A stretch of DNA of 64,000 nucleotides from Pacificimonas pallii (GTDB taxonomy: Bacteria > Pseudomonadota > Alphaproteobacteria > Sphingomonadales > Sphingomonadaceae). Positions 28,210 to 36,450 of the stretch are shown here, one piece after another. The stretch is from contig NZ_JAGSPA010000003.1 of NCBI RefSeq assembly GCF_019204005.1, forward strand, positions 186,001 through 250,000, read 5' to 3'. A program made the position numbers and the translations under genes. Below the pieces are notes generated by a model. It was not told where the DNA came from, made no database searches, and saw nothing but the letters and a program-made list of their open reading frames with translations. The stretch's first letter is position 1; the number at the start of each line of letters is the position of its first letter.

Positions 28210-29118
28210 ATGACCAAAAGCTGGAAACTTACTTTGCCGATCTCGCGGGCGGATGCCGACGCTCTCACCGCTGACATGCCGCAGCTGGCGGGAATCGATC
28301 CACAGCCCGCGCTCATGACCAGCGAGACCGATCCGGACGACCCGTCTCGGATCCGGCTCGACGTCTATGTCGGCCACGAACCCACACCGGAATTCACCGT
28401 TCTCATTCAGTCGCTGCTGCCGACCTCGCCGATGGCAGAGCCCATCATCGTGCCGCTACCCGAGGAGGATTGGGTAACGCTCAGTCAGGCGGGGCTCGAT
28501 CCGATCCGCGCGGGCTTGTTCATGGTCCACGCCGCCAGGGACGCCGATCAGGTTCCCGCAGACGCAATCGGCCTGCAGATAGAAGCGGGATTGGCATTTG
28601 GGACCGGCCATCATCCGACGACTGCCGGATGCCTGCGCGCGCTCAGCAAGCTCGCCAGGGCGCCGGAAAATGCCCTTGATCTTGGGACAGGCACCGCACT
28701 GCTCGCACTTGGTATTGCCAAGGCATTTCCGACCGCAAGGATGACCGCCAGCGACATTGACGCGGTCAGCATCGACGTTGCCCGGGAAAATCTGCATATC
28801 AACCGGCAGGGGGAGGGCGAGACCGCCGGCCAGATCGCGCTGATTGTCGCTGATGGCCTGGCCGACGCGCAGCTTGCGGCCCGCGCGCCTTATGATCTGA
28901 TCGTCGCCAATATCCTCGCACAGCCGCTTATCGACATGTCGGTGGACATCGCGGCCGCACTGTCGGACGGCGGAACGCTGCTGCTGGCCGGTCTCCTCAG
29001 CAGGCAGGAAGAGGCGGTGTGCGCGGCCTATCGCGCGGCGGGGCTTACCTTCGTCAGGGTCGACGCCAATGATGGCTGGCCGATCGTGATGTTCGCGCAT
29101 GACCGGGCGCGGGCATGA
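28210..29118 (+). CDS. prmA: Ribosomal protein L11 methyltransferase
   Basis: SAM-dependent methylation of ribosomal protein L11. 302 residues from ATG at 28210 with GGAG 7 nt upstream. Signatures: FGTGHHPTT, DLGTGTALLALGIAKAF (SAM site) and the catalytic-type VANILAQPL. It stands alone; the 294 bp upstream, back to the divergent pip start, contain no gene I can support. Confidence 0.93.
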   Translation: MTKSWKLTLPISRADADALTADMPQLAGIDPQPALMTSETDPDDPSRIRLDVYVGHEPTPEFTVLIQSLLPTSPMAEPIIVPLPEEDWVTLSQAGLDPIRAGLFMVHAARDADQVPADAIGLQIEAGLAFGTGHHPTTAGCLRALSKLARAPENALDLGTGTALLALGIAKAFPTARMTASDIDAVSIDVARENLHINRQGEGETAGQIALIVADGLADAQLAARAPYDLIVANILAQPLIDMSVDIAAALSDGGTLLLAGLLSRQEEAVCAAYRAAGLTFVRVDANDGWPIVMFAHDRARA

Positions 29119-29144
29119 TACCCGCCGGAACCATCTGATCTGAA

Positions 29145-29222
29145 AGAAAGGGGGGCTCCCGGCGGGGAGGGAGGGAGGAGTGCCGGGAGCCCGATATCGA
29201 TATCCGCGGGGAGGATGCGGTT
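29145..29222 (-). ncRNA. Candidate small RNA with CCUCC-loop hairpins
   Basis: Read on the minus strand, CCGC-ATCCTCCCC-GCGG (29204-29220) is followed by an 11-bp perfect stem GGGCTCCCGGC/GCCGGGAGCCC (29153-29192). The 18-nt loop of that stem is pure pyrimidine except for its first A and carries CTCCTCCCTCCC. A CCCTTTCTTTC tail follows. Both loops carry anti-Shine-Dalgarno CCUCC motifs, as in alphaproteobacterial hairpin sRNAs of the cuckoo type. It lies between prmA and the end of the LysR gene and could be a processed 3'-UTR product of the latter. No promoter is certain. Confidence 0.45.
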
Positions 29223-29291
29223 CTAATCGATTTCTGCGGGAACGGTTCGTGACCGCCGCCGATGAGTCATAATTAGGAAACGGCCCGTTTT

Positions 29292-29306
29292 TTGTGCAGT
29301 GCACAA
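29292..29306. promoter_or_regulatory. 15-bp palindrome, possible operator
   Basis: TTGTGCAGTGCACAA is perfectly palindromic around a central G. It lies just downstream of the LysR stop and upstream of the candidate sRNA, within a short AT-rich patch. A regulator-binding role is inference. Confidence 0.35.
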
Positions 29307-29327
29307 TTTCGCAACCCAGCCATGCGT

Positions 29328-30263
29328 TCAGCGCATAGCTTGCAATTTGAGAGATTCAGCATCGAAATCAAGAGGATCGGTTTTCATGCGCTGCAAAATA
29401 AAGTCGCGCAGGACCTGCATGCGGATCGATCCGCGCAGTTCTTCGGGGTATACGAAATAGGTTCTGAAAATCGGCCCCTGTTCTTTCGGCAACACGACCT
29501 GCATGCGCCCGGACGACAGAATCAGGTAGCTTGGCAGCGCGGCAATCCCTGCCCCCGCCTCGACTGCCTTTGCGAGCCCGTAAATGCTGTTCACCGTCAT
29601 GGAGGGCACGCGCGGCATCCCGGTGTTCCCGACCTCCAGCGACCAGTTCACCCCCCGGATCGGGCCGGGTGCGGGCTCTCCAAAAGCGACCAGACGGTGA
29701 TCCGACAGGTCCGCTGCGCTGTCCGGCGCGCCATACCGTTCCAGATAGCCGGGAGACGCGCACAGCCGGTATCGGACAGCATCGAGGCGCTTTTGCACCA
29801 TGCCCTGCTGCGTCGGCGGCGCGAACCGAATGGCGACGTCCGCCTCTCGCCGCGCAAGGTCCAGATCGTCATCGCTCAGCTGAAGCGCGATATTGATGTC
29901 CGGATATTGCGACAGAAAATCGGACAGCGCCCGGGTCAGCCAGGTGGAGCCAAAGCTAATCGTGGTCGTGACGCGCAGTTCACCTGTCGGCTTGCCGATC
30001 GACTGGGCGATGGACTGCCGCGTCCGCTCGATCTGGTCCTGTGCTTCGCTCGCCGTTTCCGCCAGCTTCTCCCCCTCATGCGTCAGGGCAAGGCCGCGCG
30101 CATGCCGATGGAACAGCTTGGCGCCAAGTGTGCCTTCCAGCGCGCTGATCTGACGGGACAGGGCGGGCTGGCTCATGCCAAGCTGGCGCGCGCCCTCGGT
30201 AAAGCTGCCCGCAAGGGCAACGATATGGAACAGCCGCAGCTTATCCCAGTCCAGCACGCTCAT
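29328..30263 (-). CDS. LysR family transcriptional regulator
   Basis: 311 residues: winged helix-turn-helix at 8-66 (GSFTEGARQLGMSQPALSRQ), then a substrate-binding domain. It follows trxB after 24 bp on the same strand, a pairing common in sphingomonads, so it is probably co-transcribed. Target and effector are unknown; control of redox or nearby genes would be guesswork. Confidence 0.92.
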   Translation of the reverse strand: MSVLDWDKLRLFHIVALAGSFTEGARQLGMSQPALSRQISALEGTLGAKLFHRHARGLALTHEGEKLAETASEAQDQIERTRQSIAQSIGKPTGELRVTTTISFGSTWLTRALSDFLSQYPDINIALQLSDDDLDLARREADVAIRFAPPTQQGMVQKRLDAVRYRLCASPGYLERYGAPDSAADLSDHRLVAFGEPAPGPIRGVNWSLEVGNTGMPRVPSMTVNSIYGLAKAVEAGAGIAALPSYLILSSGRMQVVLPKEQGPIFRTYFVYPEELRGSIRMQVLRDFILQRMKTDPLDFDAESLKLQAMR

Positions 30264-30287
30264 CTATATCTTCCCTCCGCAGCGGGC

Positions 30288-31259
30288 TCACTCCGCGGCC
30301 ATGCTCTCGGGCTGCGAATCCGCTTCCGCCGCCAGCAGGCGCTCGGCCTCCAGCGCGGCCATGCAGCCCATGCCCGCAGCTGTCACAGCCTGGCGATAGA
30401 CATGATCCTTCACATCACCGGCGGCAAAAACGCCGGTTACCGAGGTCGCGGTGGAATCCGGCGCCGTATGGATATAGCCATCTTCGTCCATGTCGAGCTG
30501 ACCGACGAACAGGCTGGTCGCCGGGTCATGACCGATCGCGATGAAAACGCCGTTCACCGCAAGATCGCGATCCGCGTTCCCGTTCGTCCCGGACAGTTTC
30601 AGGCCGGTTACCGACAGGGGATCTTCACTGCCGACGATATCGGCGACCTCAGCGTTCCAGATCAGTTCGACCTTTTCGTTCGCGAACAGGCGCGCCTGGT
30701 TGGTGGCATCCGCGCGCAGCTCATCGCGGCGGTGGATCAGGTATACCTTCTCGGCGAAATTGGTCAGGAACGTCGCCTCCTCAACGGCGGTATTGCCGCC
30801 GCCAACGACCGCCACAGTCTTGCCGCGGTAAAAGAAGCCATCGCAGGTCGCGCAGGCACTGACGCCAAAGCCGCGGAATTTCGTCTCGCCCTCGATACCC
30901 AGCCAGCGCGCCTGCGCGCCGGTCGCGATGATCACCGTATCGGCCGTCATTGTGCCGCCGGATTCCAGCGTCAGGGTAAATGGACGCCGGGAAAGGTCGA
31001 CGGATGTCACCATGTCATCGCGGATGTCGGTCCCCAGATGGCGGCACTGATCCTCCATCTTCTGCATAAGATCCGGGCCCATGATGGACGATTCACCGGG
31101 CCAGTTTTCCACATCCGTGGTGATGGTCAGCTGGCCGCCGGGCTGCAGGCCGCGAATGATAACAGGGTCCAGTGCCGCACGCGCTGCATACACCGCCGCC
31201 GTATAGCCCGCCGGTCCTGAACCAATGATCGCTACTCTGATATGTTCGCCCGCTTCCAT
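30288..31259 (-). CDS. trxB: Thioredoxin-disulfide reductase
   Basis: FAD/NADPH enzyme that reduces thioredoxin. 323 residues. FAD motif IIGSGPAGYTAAVYAARA; redox-active CATC in SACATCDGFFY; NADPH motif VGGGNTAVEEA; and the C-terminal FAD segment TGVFAAGDVKD. It lies 97 bp downstream of a histidine kinase gene and upstream of a LysR gene, all on the minus strand. Confidence 0.97.
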   Translation of the reverse strand: MEAGEHIRVAIIGSGPAGYTAAVYAARAALDPVIIRGLQPGGQLTITTDVENWPGESSIMGPDLMQKMEDQCRHLGTDIRDDMVTSVDLSRRPFTLTLESGGTMTADTVIIATGAQARWLGIEGETKFRGFGVSACATCDGFFYRGKTVAVVGGGNTAVEEATFLTNFAEKVYLIHRRDELRADATNQARLFANEKVELIWNAEVADIVGSEDPLSVTGLKLSGTNGNADRDLAVNGVFIAIGHDPATSLFVGQLDMDEDGYIHTAPDSTATSVTGVFAAGDVKDHVYRQAVTAAGMGCMAALEAERLLAAEADSQPESMAAE

Positions 31260-31356
31260 AATCGCTGACCGCCTTCCGTGCCGTGTTCAGTTTCACCGCC
31301 AATGTAAGCGGCATCATCTGCAATTACGAGGATTCGGTAATGTACGTTACGTGCGC

Positions 31357-32790
31357 TCAGGCGGTGGGCGGCAGCTGGACATGCAGATGTTCCGCCGCGA
31401 ACAGAAATGTGCCGCCATGCGCATGTGCGAGACGCTGCATCACACGCAATGTGAAGGCGAGGCCGAGCAAGGGCGCGTCGGCGGATTCCGGTGCCTCGAT
31501 CCGGTCGTTGACGAGCGCGTCTTCGCTGATCCCGCTCAGCCTGGCAGGGCGCGAGACAATGATCTCGCCGCCCGTCAGGGTCAGCCGGACGCATTCGTCC
31601 TGGCCGGCAAATGCCAGCATGGCGCTCAGCAGACGCGCCACCGCGCGAAACAGCGCCTCCGTATCGACGGGATAAGCCGGTGCCGGCTCGACCACTTCGA
31701 TTACCAGCTGCGCGCCGCGGTCATCGGCCAGTTCGGCGGCATGATCGCGCAAGCGATCCGCAAGCAGATGCGCGCCGACCGTGCTGCCATCATGAACCGC
31801 CCTGCCCTCATCGAGCGCCGCAGCGTCGCCAAGCGTGTCCACGGCCATCAGCAGTCGTCTCGTTTGCGCAATCATGGCGCGGGCGTCGGCACGGTAATGC
31901 GCGGGCGCGGGACCGATGACCTGCTGTTCGATCATTTCCGCATATCCCAAAATCGCCGTCAGCGGCGTCCTGACTTCATGCGCGACATCCGCCACGGTAT
32001 CCACGGGAATATCAAGCAAAGCGGCAGGCCGATCGGGCACAGCGCGCCCTGCATATCCCTGAAAGGCGCCGCTGACCGGATGAAATCGTGGCCGCGCGGA
32101 GACGCGCGCATGTGTGTCATCGGCCATGCGGCAGCTAATGCCACTGAATGCGCATCTCCTGTCGATTCTGCGACGCGCTTCCTCGCTCTCCTTGAAAGGC
32201 AGCGTCTGCAGGCGAAGCCGTTCGCGTTCGCCAAAGTCATGACCGCCCTCGACGAACAGACCCGCGGCGTCGGTTCGCCAGTCAAACGCCTTCCGCGTCG
32301 CCGAGGACACGTCAACATTCTGCTCTACGGAGCTTCGGAAATCATCGATCTGCCCGATCAGCCGGGCGATCCTCTCACCGCTTGCCCGCATCGCCGGCGT
32401 CGAGCCTGTGGACATGGGCTCCGGCCGCGGCTGCCGGCCCCCCCGGCCGGGGGTCGCCAGCGACGACAAAAGCGCTTCACCCGGAATGTCGAGCGGACCG
32501 GGTACTGGCCGGCAAATCGCAGGCCGGGACCAGAGGTAACGACGGGCGCGGGCAGCGACCCTAACGGTCTCGGCAAGGCGCATCAGGCGGTCCCGGTGCC
32601 CGCCGGTCAAATGGCCTCGCAATGTCAAAAGCACACGCATCGCGGCGCGGCGATCGCCGCCGTTCGAAGTCGCCAACGCGTCAGCGATCTGAACGACCGC
32701 GCGCAGCGCCGCGTCCGGGTCGCCGCCGGTCTTCTTCCGGGAAGTAACGGCCCATCTGGATACCGTGGAAAGGCGTTGATCGAGATGCAC
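31357..32790 (-). CDS. Histidine kinase-like protein with degenerate ATP-binding domain
   Basis: 477 residues from GTG at 32790. No clear membrane segment, so probably cytoplasmic. An unrecognised N-terminal region (1-260) precedes a HisKA dimerisation domain with the phospho-accepting His in DVAHEVRTPLTAILGY. In the expected ATPase domain the N-box Asn is missing (RAVARLLSAMLAFAG), no DxGxG G1 box is visible, and only a G2-like segment ending in AHAHGG remains. It may act as a phosphatase or phosphotransfer partner rather than an active kinase. No response regulator is adjacent. Confidence 0.75.
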   Translation of the reverse strand: MHLDQRLSTVSRWAVTSRKKTGGDPDAALRAVVQIADALATSNGGDRRAAMRVLLTLRGHLTGGHRDRLMRLAETVRVAARARRYLWSRPAICRPVPGPLDIPGEALLSSLATPGRGGRQPRPEPMSTGSTPAMRASGERIARLIGQIDDFRSSVEQNVDVSSATRKAFDWRTDAAGLFVEGGHDFGERERLRLQTLPFKESEEARRRIDRRCAFSGISCRMADDTHARVSARPRFHPVSGAFQGYAGRAVPDRPAALLDIPVDTVADVAHEVRTPLTAILGYAEMIEQQVIGPAPAHYRADARAMIAQTRRLLMAVDTLGDAAALDEGRAVHDGSTVGAHLLADRLRDHAAELADDRGAQLVIEVVEPAPAYPVDTEALFRAVARLLSAMLAFAGQDECVRLTLTGGEIIVSRPARLSGISEDALVNDRIEAPESADAPLLGLAFTLRVMQRLAHAHGGTFLFAAEHLHVQLPPTA

Positions 32791-32873
32791 CGGACTTCAG
32801 ATCCGTTATGACGGTGAAACGATCCGGCCGCTATATCACGCGATATTCACGCTGTCCCCCATTGTAATGGCGA

Positions 32874-32939
32874 TTGTCAATTTGCGTAACTATCTGCTAA
32901 CAAAATTACAGGTGACGTAACTCCATTTCACTCAGGAGG
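32874..32939 (+). promoter_or_regulatory. Possible promoter and strong ribosome-binding site of the Lrp gene
   Basis: TTGTCA at 32874-32879 and a weak CTAACA at 32897-32902 are 17 bp apart, followed by repeated GTAAC motifs in AT-rich DNA that could bind the Lrp protein itself. AGGAGG at 32934-32939 sits 4 nt before the ATG. Confidence 0.35.
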
Positions 32940-32943
32940 CACT

Positions 32944-33420
32944 ATGGGTGCGAAATCGTACCAATTGGATGATATTGATCGTGACATATTGCGGCATCTT
33001 CAGGCCGAGGGACGGCTGACGAATGTCGATCTGGCGCAACGCGTAGGACTGACGGCGCCGCCCTGCCTGCGGCGCGTGCGCGCTCTTGAAGAGGCTGGCA
33101 TCATCAACGGCTATCATGCCGATGTGAACGCCGGCCAGCTCGACTATGGCATAACGGTTTTTGCGATGGTGAGCTTGAAAAGCCAGGCAGAGGCGGACCT
33201 GCAGGCCTTTGAGGCGCATATCGCCGATCTGCCGCCAGTCCGCGAATGTCATATGCTGAACGGCGAAATTGACTTCATACTGAAAATTGTCGCCAAGGAC
33301 CTGCAAAGCTTCCAGCAATTTCTGACAGGCAAGCTGACGAGCGCGCCCAATGTGGAACATGTAAAAACATCGCTGACGATCAGGGCCGCGAAGCGTCTTC
33401 CCGGGGTTCCCGTGGACTGA
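32944..33420 (+). CDS. Lrp/AsnC family transcriptional regulator
   Basis: 158 residues: N-terminal HTH (LTNVDLAQRVGLTAPPCLRRVRALEE) and C-terminal RAM ligand-binding domain. The start is fixed by AGGAGG. Its 3' end overlaps the end of the convergent Bcr/CflA gene by 41 bp. Targets are unknown. Confidence 0.93.
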   Translation: MGAKSYQLDDIDRDILRHLQAEGRLTNVDLAQRVGLTAPPCLRRVRALEEAGIINGYHADVNAGQLDYGITVFAMVSLKSQAEADLQAFEAHIADLPPVRECHMLNGEIDFILKIVAKDLQSFQQFLTGKLTSAPNVEHVKTSLTIRAAKRLPGVPVD

Positions 33421-34618
33421 CGTCCGCTGACCTGGTGGCGGTGCCGCGAAACAGCCACCACGACAGGATCAGTGAGATCACACACACGATGGCCGTAGAC
33501 TGCGCCGCCTCCAACGGCAGAAACGATGTCGCCGCCGCCGACGCGGCACCGACACCGAACCCTGCCGCCCCCAGCAAGGCGGATGCCGCTCCTGCCCGGC
33601 GCGGGTCGACACTCAGCCCGCCCGCATTGGCGTTGCCCGCAATAAATCCATAGGTCGCCAGCACCAGAAAGAGCGCGGTCATGATGCCGAAAAGCCCGCC
33701 AAAGCCAGTGAACGCCGCGCCAAGCAGCAGGAACCCGGCCGCAACGGCCAATTGGTTCGCCGTCCTCATGATCGCGTCTGCGGAATAGTGGTCGAGGAGG
33801 TAGCGATTGACCTGAGACCCGGCGATCAGGCCCGCTGCATTCAATGCAAACAACCACCCGAAAGCGAATTCCGAAACGCCATATTGGACGATCAGGATCG
33901 CGGGCGCGCTGGAAACATAGGCAAACAGGCTGGCCATGTTGAAAGCCTGCCCAAACATATATCCACGAAAACGGCGGTTGCGGATTAGTGAGGACATGCC
34001 GCCGAAAAAACGTGCGCTACGGGCCAGTTCAGCCGTTTCAGCCGACCGGCTCTCGGAAAGCCCAAACAGCACGGCAGCTCCCAAAAGCACACCATAGAGC
34101 GCCAGCACCCAGAATATCGCCGTCCATTCCGCCACGCTGAGTATCAATGAGCCCAGGAGCGGCGCGAATATCGGCGCGATTCCCATGACGAGCACGATCC
34201 ATGTGAACACCCGCGCGCTATCCTGATGGTTGAAGCGGTCGCGCACGATCGCGCGGGCAACGACCAGCGCCGCGCAACTGCCAAGGCCCTGCACGAATCG
34301 CAGGGCGGTCATTTGCGCATTGCTTTCGGCGTATACGCAAAGAACGCACGTCACGATGAAGATCGCAATGCCGATGAGAAGCGGCGGCCGCCGGCCGATC
34401 CGGTCCGAAAGAGGTCCGTAAACGAGCTGCCCGATGGCAAGGCCTGCGATAAATGAGGCCAGCGTACGCTGCATGCTCGCAGCATCGGTACCAAGGCTCT
34501 CGCCAATGACAGGCAGGGCCGGAAGGTAAAGGTCGATCGATAGCGGACCGAACGCCGTCAGCCCGCCGAGCAAAATAATGAGCGCGGCCGCGGGGCGGGC
34601 GCGCTCATTCACATTCAC
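33380..34618 (-). CDS. Bcr/CflA family multidrug efflux MFS transporter
   Basis: Inner-membrane drug/H+ antiporter of the 12-TM Bcr/CflA group. About 412 residues if started at GTG 34618; the frame extends to 34714 but that would overlap the hemerythrin gene by 77 bp, and the extra residues are basic and non-hydrophobic. TM1 holds LTAFGPLSIDLYLPALP, the family signature; motif A is YGPLSDRIGRRPPLL. It follows the hemerythrin gene on the same strand after 19 bp. Confidence 0.9.
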   Translation of the reverse strand: MNVNERARPAAALIILLGGLTAFGPLSIDLYLPALPVIGESLGTDAASMQRTLASFIAGLAIGQLVYGPLSDRIGRRPPLLIGIAIFIVTCVLCVYAESNAQMTALRFVQGLGSCAALVVARAIVRDRFNHQDSARVFTWIVLVMGIAPIFAPLLGSLILSVAEWTAIFWVLALYGVLLGAAVLFGLSESRSAETAELARSARFFGGMSSLIRNRRFRGYMFGQAFNMASLFAYVSSAPAILIVQYGVSEFAFGWLFALNAAGLIAGSQVNRYLLDHYSADAIMRTANQLAVAAGFLLLGAAFTGFGGLFGIMTALFLVLATYGFIAGNANAGGLSVDPRRAGAASALLGAAGFGVGAASAAATSFLPLEAAQSTAIVCVISLILSWWLFRGTATRSADVSPREPREDASRP

Positions 34619-34637
34619 ATCGTGAGTCTGAGAGGGC

Positions 34638-35087
34638 TCACGCGGCGCGGAGTTTTTCCTCTTCCGCCTTGCGGCGCTCACTGAACTTTGTGCCGAGTTC
34701 CTTGCGTTTTTCATCGGAAAGCGCGCGCGCGGCCGTGACGAACATCTCTTCTTCTTCTTCGTCGATATGATGCTCGTAGCGATGCTTGAGTTTCAGGAAT
34801 TTCGACATCCATTCATCACTGTGCATATCCATTTTTTCGAGATCTTCGACATAATCGTCGATCTCCTTGTGCTCAGCGACAGCATGACGGGCCTCATCCT
34901 GCTGCTTGGGGTTCGACATCATGGCCGCGTAAAGCGATTGTTCCTCCGCATTCGCATGCGCAAGAGCTTCGGCCTTGAACCGGCCAAAAAGCGTCTGGCG
35001 CGCGGCACCGCTGGCCTTTGCAAGATCCGAGAGAATCCCCCGGTGCGTTTCATGATCCTTCTTCAGGAGTTCGAGAATATCTGCCAT
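34638..35087 (-). CDS. Hemerythrin HHE domain protein
   Basis: 149 residues from ATG at 35087 (MADILELLKKDHETHR); a GTG six codons upstream is less likely. Di-iron ligands of an HHE bundle are visible: HETHR, HANAEEQ, HKEID and HRYEHHIDEEEEEMF. The likely role is oxygen, NO or iron-related sensing or protection. It is upstream of the efflux gene and may be co-transcribed. Confidence 0.88.
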   Translation of the reverse strand: MADILELLKKDHETHRGILSDLAKASGAARQTLFGRFKAEALAHANAEEQSLYAAMMSNPKQQDEARHAVAEHKEIDDYVEDLEKMDMHSDEWMSKFLKLKHRYEHHIDEEEEEMFVTAARALSDEKRKELGTKFSERRKAEEEKLRAA

Positions 35088-35161
35088 TGTGCCTGCACCC
35101 TTCACTTATGCCTGCCCTGTCTACGCATGGACGGACACGAGGTTGCAAGGTGAGGGAAATA

Positions 35162-35237
35162 TGGTGGGCGCTGACAGGCTCGAACTGCCGACCCTCTCGG
35201 TGTAAACGAGATGCTCTACCAACTGAGCTAAGCGCCC
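35162..35237 (-). tRNA. tRNA-Val (anticodon TAC)
   Basis: 76 nt cloverleaf on the minus strand: acceptor GGGCGCT/AGCGCCC, discriminator A and encoded CCA, D arm GCTC...GAGC, anticodon stem TCTCG/CGAGA with loop TTTACAC (anticodon UAC), and T loop TTCGAGC. Confidence 0.95.
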
Positions 35238-35320
35238 CTCTTGCAGGCTTCTGCCAAGCCGTTATGCCCCGTGCAATCCCATTATCGCAATCCCACTCAT
35301 AAATTTTTGGAGACACACTG

Positions 35321-35782
35321 ATGGCGGATGCCAAAACCCTTATCCTGAAGCTCGATACCTCAGATGATGCGGAGGTATGGATCAAGCTACGCGCCGACCT
35401 TGCGCCGAATCATGTCGAGCGCATTACCGAACTTGCCACGAGCGGCTTTTATGATGGTGTTGTTTTCCACCGCGTGATCCCCGGCTTCATGGCGCAGGGC
35501 GGTGATCCCACGGGGACCGGCATGCACGGCAGCGACAAGCCCGACCTGAAGGCGGAATTCAATTCCGAGCCGCACACCCGCGGCACCTGCTCCATGGCGC
35601 GCGCGCAGAACCCGGATTCGGCAAACAGCCAGTTTTTCATCTGCTTCGAAGATTCGGAATTCCTGGACGGCCAGTATACCGTCTGGGGCGAAGTGACCGA
35701 GGGCATGGAGCATGTCGACGCGCTGCCCAAGGGCGAGCCGCCCGCGAAGCCGGGCAAGATCGTCAAAGCGGAAATTCGCTAG
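35321..35782 (+). CDS. ppiB: Cyclophilin-type peptidyl-prolyl cis-trans isomerase
   Basis: Cytoplasmic (no signal peptide) proline isomerase of 153 residues. Active-site features: FHRVIPGFMAQGGD with the catalytic Arg, MARAQNPDSANSQFFI and the DGQYTVWGEV segment. Short single-domain form, as usual in alphaproteobacteria. Confidence 0.95.
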   Translation: MADAKTLILKLDTSDDAEVWIKLRADLAPNHVERITELATSGFYDGVVFHRVIPGFMAQGGDPTGTGMHGSDKPDLKAEFNSEPHTRGTCSMARAQNPDSANSQFFICFEDSEFLDGQYTVWGEVTEGMEHVDALPKGEPPAKPGKIVKAEIR

Positions 35783-35884
35783 GCCAAGCGCCGGTGCAGG
35801 CGGCGGGTAGAATATTATCCTCGCCTGCCCGGTGTTTTTCGGTGCCAGCACGATGGCGTCAAAGCATCTGCGGGCTTTCAGGCT

Positions 35885-36337
35885 TCAAAGACTGAACACG
35901 GTCGCCTCCTTGACGGCACCATAGGAAAAACTCGTATCCACGGAAGCGATTCCCGGAATTGCGTGAACCGACTGTCGCATGAAGCGCTCATAGTCGGGCA
36001 AATCCTTGACGAGCACGCGCAGCAGATAATCCGAACTGCCTGTCATCAGGTGGCATTCCAACACCTCGTCCAGCCGTGCGATCGCCTGTTCAAATCTCGT
36101 CACGGTGTCACTGGAGTGGCGGTCCAGCGTGATTCTAATGAAGACCGTGATCGTAAGGCCGACGGCGCGTGGATCGACCAGCGCCGTATAACCGCGAATC
36201 GTACCGCTCTTCTCCAGGGCGCGCAGTCGGCGGAGGCACGGCGACGGCGATAGGCCGACACGTTCAGCCAAGGCCTGGTTCGTCAGCCTGCCGTCGCGCT
36301 GCAATTCCCTGATGATCGCAAGATCCAGCCTGTCCAT
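35885..36337 (-). CDS. Lrp/AsnC family regulator, divergent from methionine gamma-lyase
   Basis: 150 residues from ATG at 36337 (MDRLDLAIIRELQRDG). HTH: LTNQALAERVGLSPSPCLRRLRAL; RAM domain after residue 65. The divergent arrangement with megL, sharing a 113-bp promoter region with inverted repeats, suggests it controls methionine breakdown; that is inference. Confidence 0.92.
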   Translation of the reverse strand: MDRLDLAIIRELQRDGRLTNQALAERVGLSPSPCLRRLRALEKSGTIRGYTALVDPRAVGLTITVFIRITLDRHSSDTVTRFEQAIARLDEVLECHLMTGSSDYLLRVLVKDLPDYERFMRQSVHAIPGIASVDTSFSYGAVKEATVFSL

Positions 36338-36405
36338 CACCAGATCATAGCAGTTCCTGCCAAGTTTTCCACCCACGACCAGGTAGATCGACCACATCTG
36401 CCGTC

Positions 36406-36444
36406 GATATCCTGATATTATGGCTTAAAGCCAAAAAGGATATC
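36406..36444. promoter_or_regulatory. Inverted repeat upstream of megL, candidate Lrp operator
   Basis: GATATCC (36406-36412) and GGATATC (36438-36444) form an exact inverted pair 25 bp apart, flanking a second small palindrome GGCTTAAAGCC (36422-36432). The right arm overlaps the AAAGGA ribosome-binding site of megL, so binding or RNA folding here could block translation. Confidence 0.45.
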
Positions 36445-36450
36445 CGTATC

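Noticed and set aside
29292-31220. 642-codon plus-strand frame
   Set aside because: Antisense to LysR and trxB, both with intact signature motifs.
31225-32811. 528-codon plus-strand frame
   Set aside because: Antisense to the histidine kinase gene, which shows a proper H-box; the plus frame has no domain and is His/Arg-rich.
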